A DNA stretch of 64,000 nt, taken from NCBI RefSeq assembly GCF_029714405.1, contig NZ_CP121650.1, forward strand, positions 2,361,001 to 2,425,000, read 5' to 3'. This stretch comes from Bradyrhizobium sp. CB82. Its GTDB lineage: Bacteria > Pseudomonadota > Alphaproteobacteria > Rhizobiales > Xanthobacteraceae. Positions 10,301 to 18,429 of the stretch are shown one piece after another. The notes beneath the pieces were generated by a model. That model was given only the letters and a program-made list of their open reading frames with translations. It was not told the DNA's origin and did no database searches. Position 1 is the stretch's first letter; every line of letters begins with the position of its first letter. Both the position numbers and the translations under genes were made by a program.

Positions 10301-10517
10301 CGCCGTTGACCTGCTGCTCGATCGGCAGCGCCACGGTGTCGATCACAGTCTTGGCGCTGGCGCCGGGATAGCGGGTGGTGACCTGCACGGTCGGCGGCAC
10401 CACGTCGGGATATTGCGCGATCGCGAGATTGAACAGCGCGACGCCGCCGATCAGGATCATCAGGAGCGCGATGACGTTCGAGAGGACCGGTCGCTCGATG
10501 AAGAATTTTGAGATCAT
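7356..10517 (-). CDS. RND multidrug efflux permease (HAE1/AcrB family)
   Basis: At 1053 residues this is full length for an AcrB/MexB-type inner-membrane pump. The N-terminus MISKFFIERPVLSNVIALLM is typical. Transmembrane helix 4 carries the paired Asp of the proton relay (GIVVDDAIVVVEG), and helix 10 carries the conserved Lys (LIALSAKNAILIVEV). Large periplasmic porter and docking domains lie between helices 1-2 and 7-8. The adaptor gene lies 13 bp upstream on the same strand, so the two form an operon. No outer-membrane TolC-like gene is next to them, so the pump presumably borrows one encoded elsewhere. The 3' end overlaps the antiporter stop codon by 4 bases. Confidence 0.95.
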   Translation of the reverse strand: MISKFFIERPVLSNVIALLMILIGGVALFNLAIAQYPDVVPPTVQVTTRYPGASAKTVIDTVALPIEQQVNGVEDMLYMQSYSGSDGTYTLTVTFKIGVDLNFAQVLVQNRVSSALAQLPQAVQNQGVTVQKKSTAILLFVTLTSPDSRFDSLYLSNYATINIRDELSRLPGVGNVTVFGAGQYSMRVWLDPNQLQVRGLMPSDVITAIQQQSQQVSAGQVGAPPTPPGQAFQYTLNVNGRLDDTTQFENIIVKSGTSGDVTRVRDVGWVELGAQTYSQIFSLNKQPATGIGVFQSPGANALQVEQAVEKKMAELAKAFPQGIKYDTPFDTTKFVQASVHEVYMTLIEAGLLVLVVILVFLQDWRAMLVPATTVPVTIIGAFAAMAALGFTINMSTLFAIVLAIGIVVDDAIVVVEGAAHNIEQGMNGHDAAIRAMDQLFAPIVGITLVLISVFLPASFLAGLTGRIYSQFALVIAATALLSAINAATLKPTQCALWLRPAVPPERRNFFYRGFNAVYNRVERGYTRLIGALVRNSAISVAVALVLIGIGGYGLSRVPTGFLPIEDQGYLIAAVQLPDGAALERTQSVLDKASELIKDTPGVQQVITIAGISALDNSASLANAGVAYIILKDWGARGKGEDLRSLVYGLNDRLATLMEARTLVLPPPPIQGIGNAAGFSMQVELRDGNSDFAKLQAITGAMVGNAQSQSALQRVSSSFRSSVPQFNVEIDRVKTQTLHVTTDQVFSALSTYLGSSYVNQFNKFGRVFQVYTQADPAFRVTERDIANMQVRNSNGDMIPIGTVAKVTPATGPSLISLYNLYPSSTIVGLPAQGYSSGESLQLMEEIADKTLPSGTGYEWTAMSYQEKAVSNQIYWVFGLAMLLVYLVLAGQYESWYAPISVILAVPLSLIGPMLVLNGLKIDNNLYCQIGLILLIALSAKNAILIVEVGLELHVRDGKPLMESAIEAARARFRPILMTSFAFILGVVPLVLATGAGASARKSIGITVFSGMLASTCLAVLFVPAFFVVVQRFENWRASKKKVSPAPPATAEVKS

Positions 10518-10530
10518 GGCCGGCGGGCTC

Positions 10531-11724
10531 CTACTTGGCAGACGCCTGCGATTGCTCGATCTTCGTCAGTTGGGGGTCGATCTTCTGGCCCGGGATCACC
10601 CGCAGCAGCCCTGCGATCACGATACGGTCGTCCGGCTTCAGCCCGCTTTCGATCACGCGTAGCCCGTTGTCGACGGCACCGATCTGCACCTTGCGCTGCT
10701 CGACGGTGTTGTCGCTATTGACGACCAGCAGATAGCGGCCGCCCTGATCGCTGCCGAGCGCGGTGTCGGGGACGAGGAGCGCGTTCTTGTCCTGGTCGAA
10801 GGGCACGCGGACGCGGACGAAATAGCCGGGCAGCAGCACGCGCTTGTCGTTGGGCACGAGGCCGCGAACCGCGAGCGTGCCGGTCGAAGAATTGAGGGTG
10901 GGCGAGACGTAGTCTAGCTGGCCCTCATGCGGATAGCCGCTCTCGGTCTGGAGCCCGATCTCGATCGGGAACTGCTTGAGATCCGTCGGTGTCAGCCCGC
11001 GCCGCAACGCTTCGGCACGGATGCGCAGCACGTCCTGCTCGTTGACCGTGAAGTTCACATAGATCGGGTCCATCGCGACGATGGTCGCGAGCTGGGTCGG
11101 CGACGCCACGCCGACAAGCTCGCCGACCGAGACCAGATGCGCGCTGACCATGCCGTCGAACGGCGCCGAGACTTTGGTGTAGCCGTAATTGATCTCGGCA
11201 AGTCGGGTGTTGGCCTGCGCCTGCTGAAGAGTCGCCTGTGCGTTGTCGCGGGTGGAGGTAGAGGTATCGAGCGTTGACTGCGACACCGCCTGCCGCTGCA
11301 CCAGCTCGGTCTGCCGCTTGAAATCGGCTTCTGCCTGTTTGACCGTGGCCTGCGCGCCGACTTCCGCCGCCTGCGCCTGCTCGAGCTTCAGCTTGTAGGT
11401 CTCGGGCTCGATCGTGAAGAGCTGGGTGCCCTCCTTGACGAAGGTGCCGTCCTGGTAGTCGATCGTCTGCAAAAAGCCCTGCACGCGGGCGACGAGGTCG
11501 ACGCTCTTGATCGGCGCAGTGTTGCCGGTGGCCTCGACATAGCGCGTCACCGCGCGCTGCACGGGCACTGCGACATCCACCTTGGGCGGCGGCGGCGGCG
11601 CGTAGACGTTCTTCTGCTCGCAGCCCCCAAGCGCGACGACGGCCGTCATCGCAGCGAGGAGCCGCCCGATCTGTCCGGGCCGTTGTTCGTGCCGTACGGG
11701 ACAAGCGAGATTCGCGCGCGTCAT
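10531..11724 (-). CDS. RND efflux periplasmic adaptor (membrane fusion lipoprotein)
   Basis: A 397-residue adaptor subunit. The start at 11724 is chosen because it gives a lipoprotein signal peptide with lipobox ALGGC (Cys at residue 35), followed by a short proline-rich spacer. Next come the biotinyl-lipoyl half motifs (VDLVARVQGFLQTI and KVSAPFDGMVSAHLVSVGE) flanking an alpha-helical hairpin, then beta-barrel and membrane-proximal domains. The frame remains open upstream but without signal features. It is the first gene of the operon with the AcrB-like permease. The adaptor is expected to be anchored in the inner membrane and to bridge pump and outer-membrane channel. Confidence 0.93.
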   Translation of the reverse strand: MTRANLACPVRHEQRPGQIGRLLAAMTAVVALGGCEQKNVYAPPPPPKVDVAVPVQRAVTRYVEATGNTAPIKSVDLVARVQGFLQTIDYQDGTFVKEGTQLFTIEPETYKLKLEQAQAAEVGAQATVKQAEADFKRQTELVQRQAVSQSTLDTSTSTRDNAQATLQQAQANTRLAEINYGYTKVSAPFDGMVSAHLVSVGELVGVASPTQLATIVAMDPIYVNFTVNEQDVLRIRAEALRRGLTPTDLKQFPIEIGLQTESGYPHEGQLDYVSPTLNSSTGTLAVRGLVPNDKRVLLPGYFVRVRVPFDQDKNALLVPDTALGSDQGGRYLLVVNSDNTVEQRKVQIGAVDNGLRVIESGLKPDDRIVIAGLLRVIPGQKIDPQLTKIEQSQASAK

Positions 11725-12059
11725 TGCGGTGGTTCCCGTCTGTTGTATGCCTGCGGCAAGCCGCCTTGCAATTTGATAGCAACAAACGGGGAGCCGTGGA
11801 ACACCATAGCCATGGCGCCTGATGGTCTTGCACTGCGAAGAGCGGCGCGGCCTGTGACAGTTTTGTCTGTGATTCTGACAAATCCGCTTTTCACGGGGCG
11901 CATGATCGGCCGCTTGACGGACGGCTATCAGCCGGACCGCCGAGGCGCGCATCGCTCTAAAGGGGTGGCAGAGCCCTGGCGGCATTCGCGAGCGGGTCGC
12001 TCGCGGCGCAGGCGGCGGCCGTCATCCGATCGAGTTGCGCCGATCCGAACGGTTGCAAC
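11725..12059. other. Intergenic region upstream of the RND operon
   Basis: About 335 bp with no supported gene. It must hold the promoter of the leftward adaptor-pump operon. I see no adjacent regulator gene and no convincing operator, only short repeated elements around TGTGACAG and TTTGTCTGTG near 11850-11875. Confidence 0.4.
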
Positions 12060-13586
12060 TCAAGCCGCCGCTGCGCGATAGTCCGGCGCCGACGCCAAAA
12101 ATTTCGCATAGGCATCCGCATCCGGCGGCAGGAAGCGCTCTGCAAGCCCGTTCCGCTTCTGCTTCTTCGCGCCGATATCGGCGATCAGCTCGTCGAAATG
12201 CCGATAGTGGTAGGGCGCCACGCACAGCCCGCCATAGACCCCGGCTGCCGGGCGCTCGACGCGCTTGAAGCGCAGCATCATCTCGATGTTGTCGTGCATC
12301 TGTTGCGCCGTCGGCTGGTTCGCGAGCTGCCTGTCGGCGTAGCGCACCAGCCAGTTGGCGGCAAGATCGGCGCAGAGCACGGTGCAGAACGATGAGTTGA
12401 AGCCGACAAAACCCATGTCGGGCAAATCAGGATTGGCGATCAGGCGATAGAGCCGGTATTGGCCGTCGGCGTCGACCAGCTTTGACTGATAGGACTCAGG
12501 CAGGAACGGCACGCCGAGCTTATAGCCGATCGCGAGCACGGCGATATCGGCCTGAATGCGCTCGCCGCCGCTCGTCACGATGGTATTGCCCTCGTAGTGA
12601 TCGAAGGTACCGAACACGGCCTTGATGCGTCCGTCCGCGACCATCGGGTAAAAGCCCGGTGTTGCAATCGGCACCGAGCAGTTGACGCCGTCCTCGATGC
12701 GCTCCTTCGGCACCATCTTGCATTGCTTCAGCTTGAGCTGCGCCTTGAGCAGGCTCTCCAGCCCGCGCCAGTTCGCCCACACCAAGGGCGCCGTGACGCG
12801 ATGCGCGAGGCGCGCCAGCGCGCTTGCGCCCCAGCCCGGAAACATCTGCTCCTGGGCGCGGATGTAGAGGATACGCTTGAAGTTCACGAGCCCGCCGATG
12901 AAATAGGGGATGCGCCACACTGGCTCGCGAAACACGATCGTGACCTCGCGCGCGCCGGCTTTCACCGCGTTCACCGCGATGTCTGTCGCCGATTTCGAAC
13001 CGCCGAGCACCACGACGCGGCGGCCCTTCGCGATCGAGGGATCGTTGTATTTGGAGGAATGCAGGATCTGGCCGCCCTGCGCCTTGAACGTCTCTTCACC
13101 TGGACAGCGCAGCTCGCGCGGTTCGTTGAACTGACCGGTGCAGACGGCAACGAAATCGAAATTCTCCTTCGTCGTTGCGCCGATCTGGTCCGATAGCGCG
13201 AGCGTCCAGCCGGGCTTGCCGTCGACGCGCCGCTCCATGCCTGCGACCTTCGTGTTGAGGCGCAGCATGCGGTTGAGACCGAAGCTTTTGGCGTAGTCGT
13301 TGAGATAGGCGTGCACCTGCGGTCCCGTGGGCCATTCCGGATAGGCCTCCGGCATGGCGCGGTCGGTGTAGCGATAGAGATCCTTCGGACTTTGCGTCTG
13401 CACCTCCGGATAGGAGCGTGCCGGCTCCCAGACGCCGCCGAGGTCGGCGCTACGCTCGGTGATGGTGACCTTGTGACCGCGGGTGGAGAAGGCTTTTGCG
13501 GCGGCGAGGCCGGAGACGCCGGCGCCGATCACGCAGACATGCTTGGGGCTGACCATCTTGGGGCTGACCATCTTGGGGTTGACCAT
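12060..13586 (-). CDS. Flavin-containing monooxygenase (FAD/NADPH)
   Basis: The product is up to 508 residues. Near the N-terminus is the FAD-binding Rossmann motif VCVIGAGVSGLAAAKA, and near the middle the NADPH-binding motif VVVLGGSKSATDIA. LHSSKYNDP resembles the FMO/BVMO fingerprint region. Enzymes of this group oxygenate soft nucleophiles or ketones. Three in-frame ATGs (13586, 13571, 13556) lie in three tandem copies of a 15-bp unit, giving MVNPK-MVSPK-MVSPK, so the true start is uncertain. The cupin gene lies 107 bp upstream on the same strand and may be cotranscribed. The AraC regulator at 14318 is divergent from the pair. The substrate is unknown. Confidence 0.88.
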   Translation of the reverse strand: MVNPKMVSPKMVSPKHVCVIGAGVSGLAAAKAFSTRGHKVTITERSADLGGVWEPARSYPEVQTQSPKDLYRYTDRAMPEAYPEWPTGPQVHAYLNDYAKSFGLNRMLRLNTKVAGMERRVDGKPGWTLALSDQIGATTKENFDFVAVCTGQFNEPRELRCPGEETFKAQGGQILHSSKYNDPSIAKGRRVVVLGGSKSATDIAVNAVKAGAREVTIVFREPVWRIPYFIGGLVNFKRILYIRAQEQMFPGWGASALARLAHRVTAPLVWANWRGLESLLKAQLKLKQCKMVPKERIEDGVNCSVPIATPGFYPMVADGRIKAVFGTFDHYEGNTIVTSGGERIQADIAVLAIGYKLGVPFLPESYQSKLVDADGQYRLYRLIANPDLPDMGFVGFNSSFCTVLCADLAANWLVRYADRQLANQPTAQQMHDNIEMMLRFKRVERPAAGVYGGLCVAPYHYRHFDELIADIGAKKQKRNGLAERFLPPDADAYAKFLASAPDYRAAAA

Positions 13587-13693
13587 GGGTTTGCTCGCAC
13601 TGGGTGGTGTTTTGGGCGCAGCAGGTCCCGTTCGGCCGCGAAGTGCGGCCGCTGGGCTTGCGACGGGACTAGAGAACGAGGAGGCGGTGTCGG

Positions 13694-14143
13694 CTAGTCG
13701 TTGGCCTCGGGCGGCAAGAAGTCCACCTCGTGCTGTGCCGAGATGCGCACCACCTCGGCGGGGTCGGTCAGGTTGTGCAGCATGTTGAACAACGCTTCCA
13801 GCTTCTGCGTCGGCGAGACCCAGAACAGCGCGCGCGTCGGCTTGTCGGACTTGTTGAAATAGCCGTGCGGGATGCCGCGCGGCATGCGCACGAGGTCGCC
13901 GGCTTTCGCCCTCACCCATTGGCCGTCGAGCTTGAGATCGAGCACGCCCTCCTGCACCAGGATGAACTCGTCCTGGGTGGGATGGATGTGCACCGGTACG
14001 AACTGGCCCGGCTCGCTGTTGGTCTCGAATGCGAACGTGGAGCCGCAGATGGCCTTGGGGAAATAGAGCTGCCCCAAGATGTTCCAACTCTTGCCGCCAA
14101 AACCCGTGCCGCTTGCAGTAATGCCTTTTTCGAGTGCAGTCAT
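13694..14143 (-). CDS. Cupin domain protein
   Basis: A 149-residue single cupin. Metal-binding motif 1 is HIHPTQDEFILVQEG (His-x-His with Glu) and motif 2 is in MPRGIPHGYFNKSD. The start at 14143 follows GGAGGAAGCC at ideal spacing; an upstream ATG-less extension of the frame is ignored. It precedes the flavin monooxygenase on the same strand and is divergent from an AraC regulator. Such small cupins often act as dioxygenases, isomerases or ligand-binding helpers, so a joint catabolic or detoxifying role with the monooxygenase is a reasonable inference. The specific reaction is not known. Confidence 0.85.
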   Translation of the reverse strand: MTALEKGITASGTGFGGKSWNILGQLYFPKAICGSTFAFETNSEPGQFVPVHIHPTQDEFILVQEGVLDLKLDGQWVRAKAGDLVRMPRGIPHGYFNKSDKPTRALFWVSPTQKLEALFNMLHNLTDPAEVVRISAQHEVDFLPPEAND

Positions 14144-14317
14144 GGCTTCCTCCGTCAATAGACCGGCGGGAACGAGCATCCGGCCGGACGGAGAAGCTGT
14201 CTATCCGCTAAACGAATCTGCTGCCCTGCAGCACGACGTTTTTGGGAAGCAGGTCTTTTCGGGATCGCCAAACTCTTATAGGCTTAAAACAATTCCTAGT
14301 GCCAAGCGTGATCGACG

Positions 14318-15343
14318 ATGTCCGCAGCCGAGCTGGAAATGGGCGCGTCCCGGTCCGGAGCCGAAAGGCTCGCGGCCTTTGCCCGCGTTGCGACCGCCGA
14401 CGTCGACGAAGCGGCCGACCAGATCGGACGCATCTTCTGCCCGCATCAACTGCAGCCACTTCAGGCAAGGGCGCCCGGCTTCTATGCCCGGCACAACTGC
14501 GCGGCCTTTGACGGTTTTTCCATCAACTTCGTCGCCTATGGCGGTTCGGTCACGATCGACCCCGGGTACCTCGAGCGCTTCTTCCTCGTGCAGATTCCGC
14601 TTCAAGGATCGTCGCGTATTCGTGCCGGTGCGCGCGATCTCGAGACCTTCCCCGGCTCGACCGCGTCGCTCCTGTCGCCGACGATGCCGATCCAGATGGT
14701 GTGGGAGGATTGCGCGCAACTCATCCTGTTGCTCGACCGTCGCCTGGTCGAGCAGCGTGCCGCCGCGCTGTCGGGGCGTGCTGCCGGCATGGTGGAGTTC
14801 GATCCGGCGATCGATCTCAATGCCGAGGCAGCGCGTGGCCTCTGGGCCAGGCTTGGCGAGCTGATGACGCTTGCCGAACGCCTGGGGCCGGCCGGCAGGC
14901 TTTCGGCAATCGCCATCGCCAACTGGCGCGAGACGCTGCTCGATCTTCTCCTCAATGGCCAGCAACACGGCCTGTCCGACGCCATCCGCACATTTTCAGG
15001 GCAGGCCGAACGGCTGCCGCGCGCGCTCCGCGTTGCGCGCGATTGCCTTGCGGCCAAGGCGACCGAGCCCCTCGACCTCGCGGGGCTCGCTTGTGCCTCC
15101 GGCATCGGCATCCGCGCGCTTCAGCTCGGCTTCCGCCGGCATTTCGGCCTGTCGATTTCCGAGATGCTGCTCGACATGCGCCTTGCCGCTCTCAACGCGC
15201 GGCTGTCGCAGGTCGCCCCGGACTCGTCGATCACCGACATCGCTTTCGATCTCGGCTTCACGCATCTGAGCCGCATGGCAGGGGCGTATCGCGAGAAATT
15301 CGGCGAGACGCCCTCGGCGACACTCAGGCGCCGGCTGAGCTGA
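14318..15343 (+). CDS. AraC family transcriptional regulator
   Basis: A 341-residue regulator with an N-terminal AraC-binding-like ligand domain (about residues 30-200; FLVQIPLQGSSRIRAG and SLLSPTMPIQMVW are typical). Its C-terminal AraC DNA-binding domain (about 235-340) includes GIGIRALQLGFRRHFGLSISEML and AFDLGFTHLSRMAGAYREKFGETPS. This architecture matches regulators of aromatic or alkane oxidation genes. It is divergent from the cupin/monooxygenase pair, with 174 bp between the starts, and is their probable activator. The inducer is unknown. Confidence 0.87.
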   Translation: MSAAELEMGASRSGAERLAAFARVATADVDEAADQIGRIFCPHQLQPLQARAPGFYARHNCAAFDGFSINFVAYGGSVTIDPGYLERFFLVQIPLQGSSRIRAGARDLETFPGSTASLLSPTMPIQMVWEDCAQLILLLDRRLVEQRAAALSGRAAGMVEFDPAIDLNAEAARGLWARLGELMTLAERLGPAGRLSAIAIANWRETLLDLLLNGQQHGLSDAIRTFSGQAERLPRALRVARDCLAAKATEPLDLAGLACASGIGIRALQLGFRRHFGLSISEMLLDMRLAALNARLSQVAPDSSITDIAFDLGFTHLSRMAGAYREKFGETPSATLRRRLS

Positions 15344-15361
15344 CGCGGGCAGCGCGCCACC

Positions 15362-15742
15362 TCACGCGAATTGCGCGAGGCCGTGGCCAACGGACCAATT
15401 TTCCTTCGCCGCCTCGAGCACGTTCACGAACACGTTCTCCGCAGCAATGCCGGGGCTTTCACCGAGCAACTCGGCGGTCCGCCTGAACAGCGCCTTCTTC
15501 TGCTCCGCCGTGCGGGTGTTGAACACGGTGATCTGTATGTAGACGACATCGTCGCTGCGGGGGATGCCAAAGCAGGCAGCGCCGTACCGGAAATTCGTCG
15601 GCTCATGCTCCGTGATGGTCATGAACTGGTCGTCCTCGGGCACGCCGAGCGCTTCGCGCATCGCGCGGTAAAGGCTGTCGAAGATCGCCTGCCGGTAGGC
15701 GTCCGGCTTTCCCTTGCGCAGCGAAATATGAATGAGCGGCAC
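15362..15742 (-). CDS. Tautomerase/MIF superfamily protein (GTG start)
   Basis: A 126-residue protein of the tautomerase superfamily. The GTG at 15742 is the favoured start: AAGGAGG lies 8 bases upstream, and the next codon is proline, which becomes the N-terminal catalytic Pro-1 after Met removal (sequence PLIHISLRKGK). The frame is open further upstream but would bury this proline. Features such as VPEDDQFMTITEHEP and VYIQITVFNTRTAEQKKALF match the 4-oxalocrotonate tautomerase-like 'tautomerase_2' group. It is divergent from a TetR regulator with two candidate operators between them, so repression by that regulator is likely. The physiological substrate is unknown. Confidence 0.87.
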   Translation of the reverse strand: MPLIHISLRKGKPDAYRQAIFDSLYRAMREALGVPEDDQFMTITEHEPTNFRYGAACFGIPRSDDVVYIQITVFNTRTAEQKKALFRRTAELLGESPGIAAENVFVNVLEAAKENWSVGHGLAQFA

Positions 15743-15788
15743 GGTGCGATCCTCCTTGACGGAATCGGTGGTCGATCCCATTAGGTTT

Positions 15789-15835
15789 TTGACGCGGTGT
15801 CCAGAATTAAGGCCATGTTCTTGACGCCGTGTCAA
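15789..15835. promoter_or_regulatory. Two candidate TetR-family operators
   Basis: Two similar 15-bp sites lie in direct order 32 bp apart, about three helical turns: TTGACGCGGTGTCCA at 15789-15803 and TTGACGCCGTGTCAA at 15821-15835. The second is an imperfect palindrome with TTGAC/GTCAA arms. They sit between the divergent tautomerase and TetR genes, where autorepression and control of the neighbour would be expected. Confidence 0.65.
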
Positions 15836-15862
15836 ATACTTTCCAAAGGGAGGGATGAGCAC

Positions 15863-16462
15863 ATGAGGCCGCGCGAGTTCGATCACGACGACCTGCTGCG
15901 CGTCGCATTTGATCAATTCTGGCGAAAGGGGGTGCGTGGAACGTCGCTCTCGGACATCGCGCGCGATGCAGGTGTCCAGCGCGGCAGCCTCTACAACGCC
16001 TTCGGCAGCAAGGAGGCGCTGTTTCTCGCAGCCTATCGTCGCTATGCTGGCGACTATCTCTCTTCCATTCAGAAGGTGCTCGGCTCGGGACCTCTGCGAA
16101 AGCGCCTGACCGCGTTTTTCGATCTGACGATCAAGAACTTCCGGTCCGGCTCGCCGCCCCGGGGATGTCCGACCACGCGGGGGCTGATGGAGCTCGCATC
16201 GGACGAAGGCGAAGGGCTGGACGAGGATGCGCGGCGGGCATTTGCGGAGCTGGTGTTCCGCATCACCGGTCTCGTTCAGGACGCCTTGTCGGCGGGCGCT
16301 GTCCGAGGTGAGTTCAACGGAGCCCCCGAGGCTGCGGCATTACACATCGTGACCGTGACGCGCGGACTGGCGGTGCTCGAACGCGCCTTCGGTGACGAGG
16401 CCCAGCTCCGCAAGATTGCCGCGCACACGGTCGATCTCGTTCTCAACGAGAGGCGCCGCTAG
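15863..16462 (+). CDS. TetR/AcrR family transcriptional regulator
   Basis: The 199-residue protein starts at the ATG preceded by AGGGAGGGA. An earlier in-frame ATG at 15797 would place the operator-like sites inside the gene and is rejected. The N-terminal helix-turn-helix is plain (GTSLSDIARDAGVQRGSLYNAFGSKEALF). The C-terminal domain (about residues 75-195) is the ligand-binding, dimerisation part. The likely target is the divergent tautomerase gene plus itself, through the two TTGACGC-GTGTC sites upstream. The ligand is unknown. Confidence 0.9.
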   Translation: MRPREFDHDDLLRVAFDQFWRKGVRGTSLSDIARDAGVQRGSLYNAFGSKEALFLAAYRRYAGDYLSSIQKVLGSGPLRKRLTAFFDLTIKNFRSGSPPRGCPTTRGLMELASDEGEGLDEDARRAFAELVFRITGLVQDALSAGAVRGEFNGAPEAAALHIVTVTRGLAVLERAFGDEAQLRKIAAHTVDLVLNERRR

Positions 16463-16560
16463 CATGTTAGTTCCTTTGAACACCGAGCGGTCGGCGCTCG
16501 ACGGCTTGCCATCAGCTTGATAAGCCCCTCCTCCGCGAAGGAAGGGCTTTGAGTCGAGAC

Positions 16561-18072
16561 ATGACCGTTGCGATCGAGATGGGGCACACCACGGCAGGCG
16601 CCCCGGCGACCCTGGACCTCGAGGAACTGCTGGCGACTCGCCTTCTGGTGCAGGGCAATTCGGGCTCCGGCAAGTCCCATCTCTTGCGCCGGCTCCTGGA
16701 GCAGAGCGCGCCCTGGGTGCAGCAGGCGATTCTCGATCCCGAGGGCGACTTCGTCACGCTGGCCGAGCAGTTCGGCCACCTCGTGATCGAGGCAGAGGAT
16801 CACACCGAGCGGGGCCTCCAGGTCGCCGGCGAGCGCGCACGCATCCATCGCGTCTCCACCGTGCTCAATCTCGAGGGATTGGACGCGGAGAATCAGATGC
16901 GCCGTGCGGCCGCCTTCCTCGGCGGGCTGTTCGAGATCGAGCGCGACCACTGGTACCCGATGCTTGTGGTGGTGGATGAGGCGCAACTTTTCGCGCCGGC
17001 GGTCGCAGGCGAAGTCTCGGACGAGGCGCGAAAGCTCTCGCTCGGCGCCATGACCAACCTGATGTGCCGCGGCCGCAAGCGCGGCCTTGCCGGCGTCATC
17101 GCAACCCAGCGGCTGGCAAAGCTCGCCAAGAACGTCGCGGCCGAAGCCTCCAATTTCCTGATGGGCCGCACCTTCCTCGACATCGACATGGCGCGCGCCG
17201 CCGATCTGCTCGGCATGGAGCGGCGACAGGCCGACGCGTTCCGCGACCTGGAGCGTGGGCAGTTCATGGCGCTCGGCCCGGCACTCTCCCGCCGTCCCCT
17301 CGGCCTGCGCATCGGCGCGACCGAGACGAAGCCCCGCAACGCGACCCCGCGTCTTCTGCCGCTGCCGGAAGCGACGTTGGAGGACGCGCGCGCCATCATC
17401 CTCGCCGCCCCGCCGTCCGAGGCGAACAGGCCACAGCGCCGGCCGGCGCCGGACCTGCTCGGCCAGCTCATGGCGGCAAAGTCGGCGGCGCCCGAGATCC
17501 GTCCTGAACCGGTGGAGCAGCAGCCGAGCGCGGAGGTGCTCGCGGAGCGGCGCGAGCGCCTGGACCGCATCCTGCGCGCCATTCTGGCCGAGCCCGATGC
17601 CGGCTTCCGCGCGATCGGCGTGCTCTATCAGGAGTTCGTGGTCCGCTGCCGCATCGAAGGTCTCGGTTCGGCCGCGCCGGACTTGAGTGAATTCCGCCGT
17701 ATGCTGGCGCGTGCCCGCGCCGGCCTTGCGACCGATATGGCGGAGGACGACGCCTGGCAGGACGTGTCGCTCCGCGCCTCGATCCTGCCGGAGGACATGC
17801 AGGGCGTCTTCATGATGATCGCCCGCGCCGCCAAGGAGGGCTGGCCGTGCCCGGGCGATGCCGCAATCGCCCGCGCCTATGGCTCGCACTCGCTGCGCCG
17901 TGCACAGCGTCTTCTCACCTACATCGAGGAGCAGGGCCTGATCGTCTGCCAGCTCGACGGCACCGGGCGGAGAATCGTGACGCTGGTCGAACTCGCCTGG
18001 GCGACCGCACCGGGCGACCCCAACGCCGACGAGCTGCCCGCCGAGCAGGTTTGCAGCAGCGCGTCGCTGTGA
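16561..18072 (+). CDS. HerA/FtsK-like P-loop ATPase (DUF87-type), function unknown
   Basis: A 503-residue ATPase. Walker A is GNSGSGKSH at about 32-40 and Walker B is MLVVVDEAQLF at about 134-144. A sensor-like segment GVIATQRLAKL follows an Arg-rich region (MCRGRKRG). This is the HerA/DUF87 helicase-like core. The C-terminal part (about 300-500) has a winged-helix-like look near YGSHSLRRAQRLLTYIEEQGL. A TTG at 16549 is an alternative start. HerA partners such as NurA, or defence nucleases, are absent from the neighbourhood, so I see no basis for calling a defence system. A role in DNA pumping or unwinding is inferred from the fold only. Confidence 0.8.
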   Translation: MTVAIEMGHTTAGAPATLDLEELLATRLLVQGNSGSGKSHLLRRLLEQSAPWVQQAILDPEGDFVTLAEQFGHLVIEAEDHTERGLQVAGERARIHRVSTVLNLEGLDAENQMRRAAAFLGGLFEIERDHWYPMLVVVDEAQLFAPAVAGEVSDEARKLSLGAMTNLMCRGRKRGLAGVIATQRLAKLAKNVAAEASNFLMGRTFLDIDMARAADLLGMERRQADAFRDLERGQFMALGPALSRRPLGLRIGATETKPRNATPRLLPLPEATLEDARAIILAAPPSEANRPQRRPAPDLLGQLMAAKSAAPEIRPEPVEQQPSAEVLAERRERLDRILRAILAEPDAGFRAIGVLYQEFVVRCRIEGLGSAAPDLSEFRRMLARARAGLATDMAEDDAWQDVSLRASILPEDMQGVFMMIARAAKEGWPCPGDAAIARAYGSHSLRRAQRLLTYIEEQGLIVCQLDGTGRRIVTLVELAWATAPGDPNADELPAEQVCSSASL

Positions 18073-18096
18073 TGCGATGATCGGAGCGGCCCGTCA

Positions 18097-18267
18097 CTAT
18101 GGCTTGCCTGCATCCGACGTCCATTGCGCATGGCAGCCGCGGCGGCCGTTGCCTTCGCAGACAAAATGGCAGGCCTCATCTATCGCGCAGCCGAGATAGA
18201 ACCACACGAAATACGATGCGATCACGATGAAGGCGACCCACAGCGTGGCTTTGGTTTGCCGATCCAT
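18097..18267 (-). CDS. Small single-pass membrane protein, unknown
   Basis: A 56-residue product with one strong hydrophobic segment (ATLWVAFIVIASYFVWFYLG, about residues 7-26). A cysteine-rich tail follows, with AIDEACHFVCEGNGRRGC (four Cys in about 20 residues). It would place a disulfide- or metal-capable tail on one face of the inner membrane. A longer frame from a GTG at 18342 exists but adds a low-complexity, arginine-rich stretch. It converges on the HerA-like ATPase, ending 25 bp from it. I do not recognise the family. Confidence 0.5.
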   Translation of the reverse strand: MDRQTKATLWVAFIVIASYFVWFYLGCAIDEACHFVCEGNGRRGCHAQWTSDAGKP

Positions 18268-18429
18268 CTCTCGGTCCCGCGTGCGCCGTGGCGCCGAGCC
18301 GTCCTCGGATGCCCGCGTGCGCAGAAAGCGATCGCGCTCCACCGCGACGGAATAGGGCGTGGGATCGGATCGCCGATGGAATCGACCGCCGTGTCCAGGC
18401 AGCGGCGCAGCATGCGCGCCAGCTCGACC

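Noticed and set aside
9108..10511. A 467-codon open frame antisense to the RND permease
   Set aside because: The product is a low-complexity string of Arg, Asp, His and Val typical of the reverse strand of GC-rich genes.
16561..18072. HerA-like ATPase as part of an antiphage defence system
   Set aside because: No nuclease, Sir2, DUF4297 or other effector lies next to it.
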